Below are positions 1 through 8,200 of a stretch of 10,229 nucleotides of DNA, piece by piece. The notes under the pieces are model-generated. The model saw nothing but the letters and a program-made list of their open reading frames with translations, was not told where the DNA came from and did not search any database. Source of the DNA: Oscillospiraceae bacterium (GTDB lineage: Bacteria > Bacillota > Clostridia > Oscillospirales > Oscillospiraceae); assembly GCA_024404735.1 (NCBI GenBank), contig JAKSPP010000050.1:1-10229 (forward strand), in the 5' to 3' direction. Made by a program: the position numbers and the translations under genes. Each line of letters opens with the position of its first letter. Position 1 is the first letter of the stretch.

Positions 1-1633
1 GGGCGGTCTGGGTGAAATCGGAAAAAATATGACAGTCTATGAATTCGGCAGTGACATAATCGTTGTAGACTGCGGAATAGGCTTTCCCGGAAACGATATG
101 TACGGTATTGATGCCGTTATTCCGGATATAACTTATCTTGAAGAGAATGCAAAACGTATAAAAGGCATTTTCATTACCCACGGGCACGAGGACCATATCG
201 GTGCTCTGCCCTATATCCTTAAGAAAATCAATCCTCCCATTTATACCTGCAGGTTTACCGGTGCACTTATTTCCCTGAAGCTCGAGGAGCACGACCTTGT
301 AAAGAAAACTAAGATAATAGAGGTTTCTCCCGGGGAAACGGTTACGGCGGGTGTATTTTCCGTGGAGTTTATCCATATTAACCACTCAATTCCCGATGCA
401 GTGGCATTTGCCATAAAAACACCCATGGGAACGGTTGTTCACACGGGAGACTTTAAGATTGACGTTACTCCCATCTCCGGAAAAATGGCAGATTTAACGA
501 GGCTCGGTACTCTCGGCAACGAGGGAGTTCTCGCTCTTCTTGCAGATTCCACCAATGTTGAAAAGGCGGGTCATTCCGAATCCGAAAGCAGTGTCGGTAA
601 ACGCTTTGACGAGCTCATAAAGGACTGTGATAAGAGAATAATCGTAACAACCTTTGCCTCAAACGTTCACCGTATCCAGCAGATAATAAACGCCGCTGTG
701 AAGTACAGACGTAAGGTCGGAATAACCGGCAGAAGTATGGAGAATATACTCCGCGTCTCAACGGAGCTCGGTGTTATGAATGTCCCGGAGGGGCTGATTG
801 TTCCTCTTGAGAAGCTGAAAAACGTTCCCCGTAACAAGCAGCTTATTATTTCAACAGGCTCTCAGGGCGAGGAAATGAGTGCGCTATACCGCATGGCATT
901 TTCTTCTCACAAGCAGATTCTTATTGATGCCGGCGACAGGGTTATCATATCCGCCTCCGCAATTCCCGGCAATGAAATAATGATCAGTAAGGTAATAGAT
1001 GAGCTCTTCCTTAAGGGAGCGGAGGTCGTCTACGACAAGGATATGAACATCCATGTTTCGGGACACGCCTGCCGTGAGGAGCTTAGAATGGTACAGGCTC
1101 TTGTAAGACCGAAATACTTCATTCCCGTTCACGGTGAGGTCAGAATGCTCTGCAGACACGGCGAGCTTGCCAAGAGAATGGGCGTTCTTCCCTCAAATGT
1201 AATCATTCCCTCAATAGGCGATGTAATCGAGATTACGGACAAGGGTATTCAGAAATCGGATACGGTACCCGCCGGCGAGGTCCTTGTGGATGGCTTTGGC
1301 GTAGGTGATGTGGGCAGTGTTGTACTTCGTGACAGAAAGCACCTTGCGGATGAAGGAATAGTGGTTGTTCTGGTTACGGTATCGTCCTATGACGGCGAGC
1401 TTCTGTCCGAGCCGGAAATAATCACAAGAGGCTTTGTTTATGTCAGGGAATCTGATGACCTCATAGAGCAGCTACGCAGGGTTGCAACAGAAACCGTTTA
1501 TCAGGTTCAGCAAAAAACGGACCTTAGAAATTATGATGCCATCAAGGGCAAGATGAAGTCCAACATTTCCGGATATCTGTACAGAACCACAAAACGCAGC
1601 CCTATGATAGTGACTGTCGTAACAGAGGTATAA
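1..1633 (+). CDS. rnj: Ribonuclease J (5'-truncated by window edge)
   Basis: This is a metallo-beta-lactamase/beta-CASP ribonuclease J. The family cleaves RNA internally and degrades it 5' to 3' in the cytoplasm, acting in mRNA decay and rRNA maturation. The reading frame is open from base 2 and begins GGLGEIGKNM, a conserved N-terminal stretch, so the Met at 29 is internal and the true start lies upstream. Numbering from that Met: zinc motif HGHEDH at 51-56, HTGDFK at 138-143, ADSTN near 172-176, beta-CASP motif TGSQGE at 277-282, HVSGHA at 343-348 and PVHGE at 367-371. The C-terminal domain runs to residue 534. The roughly 543 visible residues are close to a complete RNase J of about 555, so only a short N-terminus should be missing, unless this lineage has a basic N-terminal extension. 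The next gene starts directly after the stop codon. Whether it is the J1 or J2 type cannot be decided from the sequence. Confidence 0.96.
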   Translation, partial: GGLGEIGKNMTVYEFGSDIIVVDCGIGFPGNDMYGIDAVIPDITYLEENAKRIKGIFITHGHEDHIGALPYILKKINPPIYTCRFTGALISLKLEEHDLVKKTKIIEVSPGETVTAGVFSVEFIHINHSIPDAVAFAIKTPMGTVVHTGDFKIDVTPISGKMADLTRLGTLGNEGVLALLADSTNVEKAGHSESESSVGKRFDELIKDCDKRIIVTTFASNVHRIQQIINAAVKYRRKVGITGRSMENILRVSTELGVMNVPEGLIVPLEKLKNVPRNKQLIISTGSQGEEMSALYRMAFSSHKQILIDAGDRVIISASAIPGNEIMISKVIDELFLKGAEVVYDKDMNIHVSGHACREELRMVQALVRPKYFIPVHGEVRMLCRHGELAKRMGVLPSNVIIPSIGDVIEITDKGIQKSDTVPAGEVLVDGFGVGDVGSVVLRDRKHLADEGIVVVLVTVSSYDGELLSEPEIITRGFVYVRESDDLIEQLRRVATETVYQVQQKTDLRNYDAIKGKMKSNISGYLYRTTKRSPMIVTVVTEV

Positions 1634-1639
1634 GTGCCC

Positions 1640-1972
1640 ATGAATATTCAGATTTTCGGTTCATCCAAGTGCTTTGATTCCAAAAAGGCAGAGCGCTGGT
1701 TCAAGGAAAGAAAAATTAAATATCAGTACATCGATATGAAAAAATACGGAATAAGCATGGGAGAGCTAAGCTCTGTTAAAAACTCCGTGGGTCTCAGTGC
1801 TCTTATTAACGAGGCCGATGAGGATGCCGGACTTGTAAGCTACCTTGCAGGTGACGGAGCCAAGCTTGAAAAGCTTTTCGAGTGCCAGTATTTAATTAAG
1901 ACTCCCATAGTGAGAAACGGAAAGAAAGCAACCGTGGGCTATTGCCCCGATATATGGAAGGACTGGGAGTGA
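1640..1972 (+). CDS. ArsC/Spx-family thioredoxin-fold protein
   Basis: This is a small cytoplasmic protein of 110 residues in the ArsC/Spx thioredoxin-like superfamily, often annotated 'arsenate reductase family protein'. The N-terminus MNIQIFGSSKC has the beta strand followed by a single active-site Cys11 in a C-F-D-S arrangement, so it is CxxS rather than the CxxC of redox-sensing Spx. The C-terminal TPIVRNGKK (residues 88-96) is the superfamily's cis-Pro/Arg segment. Two more cysteines are at 82 and 102. There is no Arg between residues 24 and 92, so one of the three catalytic arginines of classical ArsC is missing and true arsenate reduction is doubtful. I chose ATG 1640 because family members begin MNIQIFG. 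A GTG at 1634 is also possible, immediately after the rnj stop, with AGAGG at 1624-1628 serving either start. Translation is probably coupled to rnj. The substrate is unknown. Confidence 0.85.
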   Translation: MNIQIFGSSKCFDSKKAERWFKERKIKYQYIDMKKYGISMGELSSVKNSVGLSALINEADEDAGLVSYLAGDGAKLEKLFECQYLIKTPIVRNGKKATVGYCPDIWKDWE

Positions 1973-1979
1973 AGAAGCC

Positions 1980-2396
1980 TTGAAAAGAATAATGGCCATC
2001 GATTACGGCGATAAGAGAACAGGACTTGCTTTTTCGGACCTTACCTGCAGCATCTGCGGAGATGCTTTTACCGTAAATGAGTGGAATGCCGAAAGACTGG
2101 CAGACACCATTGCCGCTGAGGTAAAAAGACGCGATGTTGGTGAAATTGTTCTCGGTCTTCCGAGAAATATGGACGGCTCGGAAGGGGAAAGAGCAGAAAA
2201 ATGCAGGGCCTTCGGTGTGCTTGTTGAGGAAAAAACAGGCATTAAGCCCATTATGTGGGATGAGCGCAGAAGCTCCGTTGAGGCTCATGCCATTCTGCAC
2301 GCAAACGGAAAAAAGGAAAAACAGCATAAAAAGACGGTTGACGCTATTGCCGCCTCGCTTATGCTTGAGGGATACTTAAATTCAAAAACCCGCTGA
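1980..2396 (+). CDS. ruvX: RuvX/YqgF family pre-16S rRNA nuclease
   Basis: This is a 138-residue YqgF/RuvX protein with an RNase H-like fold, the usual family length. In bacteria it is implicated in processing the 5' end of 16S rRNA, and older annotation calls it a putative Holliday junction resolvase. Visible motifs are IDYGDKRTG at 7-15 with acidic Asp8, the LGLPRNMDGS loop at 59-67, WDER at 93-96, and the C-terminal DAIAA with Asp121. The two aspartates and the Glu of WDER are the expected acidic metal-binding residues. The start is TTG at 1980, which gives MKRIMAIDYG and matches the family N-terminus. GGGAG at 1965-1969 lies 10 bases upstream, inside the end of the preceding gene. Starting at ATG 1992 would remove part of the first beta strand. 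The 7-base gap to the upstream gene suggests a shared transcript. Confidence 0.93.
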   Translation: MKRIMAIDYGDKRTGLAFSDLTCSICGDAFTVNEWNAERLADTIAAEVKRRDVGEIVLGLPRNMDGSEGERAEKCRAFGVLVEEKTGIKPIMWDERRSSVEAHAILHANGKKEKQHKKTVDAIAASLMLEGYLNSKTR

Positions 2397-2422
2397 AAAG
2401 AAAAGTAAAAGGAGATATCGTT

Positions 2423-3361
2423 ATGAAGTCCAAGTACAGTGCAAAGCTCAAAAAACTTGTTGAAGGCTCTCAGCTCGTTCCCATTTTTCTATCAAGCGAT
2501 TATGAACAAAAGGAAGTATTCGATTACACAATCGAGCGTCCGGGCCTTCAGTTTGTCGGATTCTATGATTACTTCAATGCAGATGCGATGCAGATTATAG
2601 GACGTACCGAGGAGGCGTTCCTCGATTCTATGTCCGATACCTACAAGAAGGTTATTTATGATAACTTCTTCTCAAAAAAGCCTCCCTGCCTAGTCCTTGC
2701 CCATAAAATTGCAGTTGATCCCATAATGATTGAATCTGCAAAGGCCCATGATGTTTCCGTTTTTTCAACAGACCTTGATACATCCGAGTTTATTTCTCAG
2801 ATTCTGTATGATCTCCGTATGGCAATTGCTCCGAGACTTACCATCCACGGTGTTCTTGTTCAGGTTTACGGCGAGGGTCTTCTTATTATAGGAAACAGCG
2901 GAATCGGTAAGTCCGAAACAGCTCTTGAGATAGTAAAGCGCGGACACAGATTCATTGCCGATGATGCCGTTGAAATCAAGCGCGTTGCAAGGAACAGAAT
3001 AGTCGGTGAGGCCCCCGAAATGCTCAAGTATATTATGGAGCTTCGCGGTGTCGGTCTTATCGATGTTCGCCGTCTGTTCGGTGTCGGTGCTGTTCTGCCC
3101 TCTGCGGGCATTGACCTTGTTGTTAATTTCTGCCCCTTCGATGAGCTTCAGGAGATTGACAGAATGGGTCTTAAGAATGAGATGACGTCTTATCTCGGCG
3201 TTGAAGTTCCCATTATAACCGTACCTGTTGCACCTGCAAGAAACCTTGCAATTATTCTTGAGATTGCCGCAATGAATAACCGTGAAAAGAAGATGGGCCA
3301 TAATACAGCCCTTGAATTCCTTAACAGATACAATACAGGAATCGATAACGGCGGTTTCTGA
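2423..3361 (+). CDS. hprK: HPr kinase/phosphorylase
   Basis: HprK phosphorylates and dephosphorylates Ser46 of HPr (and Crh where present) in the cytoplasm. It is the sensor for carbon-catabolite repression in Firmicutes. The 312-residue protein has the usual length and two-domain layout: an N-terminal domain to about residue 130 and a C-terminal kinase domain. The kinase domain shows IHGVLVQVYG (141-150) with His142, the P-loop GNSGIGKS (157-164), the RFIADDAVEI segment (176-185), and the HprK signature IMELRGVGLIDV (204-215). ATG 2423 follows AAAGGAG at 2408-2414 with an 8-base gap, so the start is well supported. The gap to ruvX is 26 bases. murB follows, as in other clostridia. No HPr or other PTS gene is in the window, so the partner cannot be confirmed here. 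Nothing appears truncated. Confidence 0.97.
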   Translation: MKSKYSAKLKKLVEGSQLVPIFLSSDYEQKEVFDYTIERPGLQFVGFYDYFNADAMQIIGRTEEAFLDSMSDTYKKVIYDNFFSKKPPCLVLAHKIAVDPIMIESAKAHDVSVFSTDLDTSEFISQILYDLRMAIAPRLTIHGVLVQVYGEGLLIIGNSGIGKSETALEIVKRGHRFIADDAVEIKRVARNRIVGEAPEMLKYIMELRGVGLIDVRRLFGVGAVLPSAGIDLVVNFCPFDELQEIDRMGLKNEMTSYLGVEVPIITVPVAPARNLAIILEIAAMNNREKKMGHNTALEFLNRYNTGIDNGGF

Positions 3362-3387
3362 TTTTATTAATCCCCACGGGGTAAAAA

Positions 3388-4284
3388 ATGACTTCTTTGA
3401 AACAAAAGCTTATCTCCGAATTTCCGGAGATGAAAATTAAAGAAAATGAGCCCCTGGCCCCCTTTACAAGCTTCAAGATAGGGGGGCCTGCGGAGCTTTT
3501 TGCCGAGCCCGATTCCGAAGAATCTCTGGCCTTACTGCTTAGACTTCTTTCCTCTCTCGGAGTAAAGCCCTTTATTCTCGGCAGAGGAACAAATCTTCTT
3601 GTTTCCGATAAGGGCATTCCCGGAATAACCATCCGCATTGCAGACGGCCTTTCGTCCTTGTCCGTGTGCGGAAATGAAATCACTGCCGGGGCGGGCGTTA
3701 CTATGGCAAGCCTTGCTGTTTTTGCAAGGGATAATTCACTGACGGGCCTTGAATTTGCCCACGGCATTCCCGGCTCTGTGGGAGGCGGCGTTTTTATGAA
3801 TGCCGGAGCCTACGGCGGCGAAATCGGCAATGTATGCAGGGGCGTGTATGCCCTTTCCGCCTGCGGTGACAGGCTTTATTCCGAAGATAATGATTTTTCC
3901 TACAGACACAGTAGCTTTGAGGATAACGGTCATATAATAGTCGGTGCAAGGTTCTCCCTTTCCGAAGGCGATAAGACCGCCATCGGCGAAAAGATGAAGG
4001 AGCTGTCCATGAAGCGTTCTGCCTCTCAGCCCCTGGGCCTTCCCTCTGCCGGAAGCGCTTTTAAGAGGCCGAGGGAGGGCTATGCCGCTGCAATGATTGA
4101 TGCTGCGGGGCTTAAGGGCTTTACTGTCGGAGGCGCAAGGGTTTCCGAAAAGCATGCGGGCTTTATTGTCACCGACGGAAAGGCAAGCTTCAGCGACGTT
4201 GTTGTGCTTATTGATAAGGTTCGTGAGGCAGTATATAAAAACTGCGGAACTCTTCTCGAGCCCGAAATAAAAATAATAGGCTGA
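3388..4284 (+). CDS. murB: UDP-N-acetylenolpyruvoylglucosamine reductase
   Basis: MurB is the FAD-dependent enzyme that reduces UDP-GlcNAc-enolpyruvate to UDP-MurNAc with NADPH, the second committed step of peptidoglycan precursor synthesis in the cytoplasm. At 298 residues it is the size of Gram-positive type II MurB. FAD-binding segments are FTSFKIGGPA (26-35), ILGRGTNLLV (63-72) and HGIPGSVGG (125-133) followed by FMNAGAYGGE. The substrate domain has SYRHS (171-175, Arg173), PSAGSAFKRP (219-228) with the likely proton-donor Ser223, GLKG followed by VGGA, VSEKHAGFI (252-260), and the terminal EPEIKIIG carrying the likely catalytic Glu. The ribosome binding site is weak (GGGG at 3378-3381, 6 bases before ATG), so expression may depend partly on translation from hprK, which ends 26 bases upstream. 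In relatives rapZ and yvcK often follow; here whiA follows directly. Confidence 0.97.
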   Translation: MTSLKQKLISEFPEMKIKENEPLAPFTSFKIGGPAELFAEPDSEESLALLLRLLSSLGVKPFILGRGTNLLVSDKGIPGITIRIADGLSSLSVCGNEITAGAGVTMASLAVFARDNSLTGLEFAHGIPGSVGGGVFMNAGAYGGEIGNVCRGVYALSACGDRLYSEDNDFSYRHSSFEDNGHIIVGARFSLSEGDKTAIGEKMKELSMKRSASQPLGLPSAGSAFKRPREGYAAAMIDAAGLKGFTVGGARVSEKHAGFIVTDGKASFSDVVVLIDKVREAVYKNCGTLLEPEIKIIG

Positions 4285-4321
4285 GAGAGTCCGGAATAAA
4301 AAGGAAAGGAGGACTTTTTAA

Positions 4322-5218
4322 GTGTCTTTTTCACAGACGGCAAAGCTTGAGCTTTGCTCTTTGCCCATTGGCTCGGTGCATATGGCTCTTGCCGAGACCT
4401 ACGGTGCGCTGCTTTATGCAGGAAGCTTTTCCCCGAAAGAAATAAAAATCGTGTCCTCCTGTGCGGAATTTGCCGAAAGGCTCCCCGCACTTTTTAAGAG
4501 AGCCTTCTCTCTCGGCTTTGACGAGATTGCTCTTCCGAGGCGCGGGGGCGGAAAATTTACACTTGTTATAAATGATGAGGAAAAAATACAGAAGATTTTT
4601 TCAGCCTTCGGTTATGAGGCAAAAAGTCTTCTTGCCCACCATATAAACCTTGCCGTCCTTGAAGAGGATGAGTATAAAGCGGCCTTTATACGCGGTGCCT
4701 TCCTGTCCGGCGGAAGTATGACGAGTCCCGAGAAGGGGTACCGTCTGGAGCTTGTTACGGACCATAAAAATGTCTGGGGCGAGACCTACTCGATGCTTCT
4801 GGAGCTCGGCTTTTCTCCCAGGTCCATTTCTCGGGGAGGAAATTATATCTGTTATCTGAAGCAGTCCGAGGCAATTTTTGACTTTCTTATTACAATCGGG
4901 GCATCAAAGGCTTCGATGGAGCTTATGGATGCCAAGGCGGAAAGAGACCTTAGAAACGATGTTAACAGGCGTGTAAACTGTGACAGTGCCAACGCAGACA
5001 GACTTGTTGCCGCAGCCGAGGTTCAGCTTGCCAAAATAAGAGCACTTGAGGAAAATCCGGGTATTTCCGCATTGCCGGATGACCTCGCATCAACCGCAAT
5101 TCTCCGCATAGCCAATCCGGAATCCAGTCTTGCAGAGCTCGCAAGGCTTTCCGATCCCCCTGTCAGTAAATCCTGCATCAGCCACAGAATGAGAAAGCTG
5201 ATGGCTTATAAGGTTTGA
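4322..5218 (+). CDS. whiA: DNA-binding protein WhiA
   Basis: WhiA is a DNA-binding protein combining an N-terminal LAGLIDADG homing-endonuclease-like domain (without nuclease activity) and a C-terminal helix-turn-helix. In actinobacteria it controls sporulation genes; in Firmicutes it affects division and chromosome segregation. The 298-residue length fits the family. Visible features are the N-terminal MSFSQTAKLEL, AFIRGAFLSGGSM (121-133) in the LAGLIDADG core, the hallmark NDVNRRVNCDSAN (212-224), and the terminal helix-turn-helix around LARLSDPPVSKSCISHRMRKL (about 273-293). Translation starts at GTG 4322, supported by a strong AAAGGAGG at 4305-4312 with a 9-base gap. The upstream neighbour is murB rather than yvcK, which is its usual partner. 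dnaE begins 7 bases after the stop. Confidence 0.96.
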   Translation: MSFSQTAKLELCSLPIGSVHMALAETYGALLYAGSFSPKEIKIVSSCAEFAERLPALFKRAFSLGFDEIALPRRGGGKFTLVINDEEKIQKIFSAFGYEAKSLLAHHINLAVLEEDEYKAAFIRGAFLSGGSMTSPEKGYRLELVTDHKNVWGETYSMLLELGFSPRSISRGGNYICYLKQSEAIFDFLITIGASKASMELMDAKAERDLRNDVNRRVNCDSANADRLVAAAEVQLAKIRALEENPGISALPDDLASTAILRIANPESSLAELARLSDPPVSKSCISHRMRKLMAYKV

Positions 5219-5225
5219 GAATAAT

Positions 5226-8200
5226 ATGTCCTTTGTCCACCTTCATGTACATTCAGAATACAGTCTTCTTGACGGCGCCTGCAGAATAGAGGCTCTTCCG
5301 AAAAAAGCGGCCTCTATGGGTCAGTGCGCCCTTGCTATTACCGACCACGGTGTAATGTACGGTGCTGTGGCCTTTTATAAAGCCTGCAAGGCTGCGGGAA
5401 TAAAGCCAATAATAGGCTGCGAGATGTATCTCGCTCCCCACAGCCGTTTCGGAAGGGACAGAAATATTGATGTACCTCCGACACATCTTATCCTGCTGTG
5501 TAAAAATGAGAAGGGCTATAAAAACCTTTGCTTTCTTTGCAGTATGGCCTTTACAGAGGGCTTTTACGGTAAACCGAGGATAGACCTCGAGCTTCTTAAA
5601 AGTCACAGTGATGGATTAATCTGCCTGTCGGGCTGTATTGCCGGATACATTGCAGGGCGCATCTCAAACGGAAACTACAGGGATGCCCGCAGTATGGCCG
5701 AAACACTTCTGTCAATTTTCGGAAGTGATAATTTTTATATAGAAATACAGAACCACGGTATCCGTGAGGAGCGTCAGGCGCTCCCCGGGCTTGTCCGTCT
5801 TGCGGGAGAGCTCGGCATTGCCCTTTGCGCAACTAATGATGCTCACTATCTTGAAAAGAATGATGCATCTGTTCATGATATTCTTCTCTGTATTCAGACG
5901 GGAAAAACAGTAACAGATACGGACAGACTCAAATTTGAGGGAAGCGAGTTTTATCTCAAAAGCGAGGAGGAAATGCTCGCTGCGTTCCCCGACTGTCCCG
6001 ATGCCGTATATAATACGGCTGTAATAGCGGATAAATGCAATTTTGATTTTGAATTCGGCTCATACAAGCTGCCTCTCTTCAAGCTACCGCAGGGAGAGGA
6101 GAGCAGCCTTTCATATATAAAAAAGCTCTGCTCCGAGGGCCTTGAAAAGCGCTATGGAAACAGTGCCGAGGCGTCGGAAAGACTAAATTACGAGCTTTCG
6201 GTTATCGAGAAAATGGGCTTTGTGGATTATTTTCTCATCGTTGCCGATTTTGTGTCCTATGCCAAAAGAGCAAAAATTCCCGTGGGCCCCGGAAGAGGCT
6301 CGGCTGCGGGAAGTATAGTCGCCTATTGCCTTGGAATAACGGAAATAGACCCTCTTAAATACAGACTCTATTTTGAGCGTTTCTTAAACCCCGAAAGAGT
6401 AACGATGCCCGATATCGATATGGACTTCTGTGTCAGGCGTCGCGATGAAGTTATTGAGTATGTAAAGCGCAAATACGGTGAGGACCATGTTGCCCAGATA
6501 GTCACCTTCGGCACTATGGCCGCAAAAAATTCCATTAGAGATGTGGGAAGAGCAACGGGCCTTAGCTATGCCGAAACGGATGCCTGCTCATCACAGATTC
6601 CCAATGCCGTTCATATGACCATAGACGAAGCCCTGACTATGTCAAAGAAACTCCGTACTATGATGGAGGAGGACAAGACAGTTGAGCTCCTCATTAACAG
6701 GGCAAGGGCAGTTGAGGGTATGCCGAGGCATGCATCCACACATGCGGCCGGCGTTGTTATAACCCGCAATCCGGTATATGAATATGTCCCCCTTGCCAAA
6801 AATGAGGATGCCCTTGTTACTCAGTATCAGATGACGGTTCTGGAGGAGCTGGGCCTTCTCAAAATGGATTTTCTGGGTCTCAGAAACCTGACGGTTCTCG
6901 ATGATGCCGTTGCTCTTGTAAGAAGACATACTCCGGGCTTTTCTATAGAAAACATCCCCCTCGACGATAAAGAGGTTTTCGCTATGCTTAAGGCCGGGCG
7001 AACAAGCGGAGTGTTCCAGCTTGAAAGTCAGGGGATTACGGCGGTATGTATGGGCCTTAAGCCGGAGAGCATTGAGGATATTACCGCAATTATCGCATTG
7101 TACCGTCCCGGACCTATGGACAGTATTCCGCGCTTTATAGAATGCTCTGCCCATCCGGAAAAAATCACCTACAAGCACCCCCTGCTTGAGGATATACTGT
7201 CCGTTACCTACGGATGTATCGTATATCAGGAGCAGGTAATTGAAATTTTCAGGCGCCTTGCCGGCTTTTCTCTGGGTCAGGCCGATATGATAAGAAGGGC
7301 GATGTCCAAAAAGAAGGAAGCCCAGATAGTCAGGGAGAGGCAGGCCTTTGTTTACGGAGATGCGGAAAGAAACATTAAGGGCGCCGTTGCAAACGGTGTT
7401 CCCGAGGAGATTGCCATTTCCGTTTATGACGAGATTCTCGATTTTGCAAACTATGCCTTCAATAAGGCCCACGCCGTATCCTATGCGGTTGTCAGCTACA
7501 GAACGGCCTATATGAAGGCCAAATATCCCGGAGAGTATATGGCTGCTCTCATGACCAGTGTTCTTGACAACACCTCAAAGCTATGTGAGTATACAGCCGA
7601 ATGCAAATCTCTGGGCATTAAGCTTCTGCCCCCCGATATCAATAAGTCCTTCCCCGATTTTGCCGTTGAGGGCAAAGCTCTCCGATTCGGCCTTGCCGCG
7701 ATTAAAAATGTCGGTTTCGGATTTGCCGACAGCGTTTGCCGGGAAAGAGAGACAATGGGAGATTTTACTTCCTTTGAGGATTTCTGCAGAAGAACAATTC
7801 ACAATCCAAATAAGAGGGCGGCAGAATGTCTTGTGAGAGCAGGCGCCTTTGACTCAAGCGGTGCCGGTAGAAGACAGCTGCTTCAGGCTCTTCCTCTTAT
7901 TGCCGATGCCTGCACTAAGGAAAGCCGGGTTAATATTGCCGGACAGATGAATCTGTTTGAGGGCTTCGGTGACAATGAATCCGAGACCTCCGGGGGCACC
8001 GGCGTAAGGCTCCCCGATGTTCCTGATTTTACGCCTATGGAAAAGCTCTCAATGGAGAGGGAAATGACGGGAATGTATCTGTCGGGTCATCCCTTTGATG
8101 CCTTCAGCACCGCTGTAAGAAATGCGGGCATAGAAAGAATATCGGATATCATTGCAAAGGCAGATGAGGATATTCTTAAGGAGGGGGCAAAAATCTCCGC

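Noticed and set aside
29..31. ATG 29 as the start of RNase J
   Set aside because: The frame is open to the window edge and encodes the conserved GGLGEIGKN segment upstream of this Met, so the start lies outside the window.
1896..2327. Minus-strand 143-codon frame over the ArsC-like and ruvX genes
   Set aside because: Both overlapped plus-strand genes have clear conserved motifs; this frame has none.
2765..3301. Minus-strand open frame of 178 codons inside hprK
   Set aside because: It is antisense to the conserved HprK kinase domain, with a low-complexity Asn/Lys-rich product and no motif, so it is a shadow frame.
3371..3381. CCCC/GGGG mini-inverted repeat before murB
   Set aside because: The stem is only four bases with a two-base loop, and the GGGG more likely serves as a weak ribosome binding site.
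6642..7472. Long minus-strand open frame (276 codons) inside dnaE
   Set aside because: It lies wholly opposite a conserved polymerase coding region, has no recognisable domain or ribosome binding site, and is best explained as a shadow of dnaE codon use.
7558..7836. Plus-strand 92-codon frame inside dnaE in another frame
   Set aside because: It is out of frame with intact dnaE, has no family resemblance, and there is no sign of a frameshift in dnaE.
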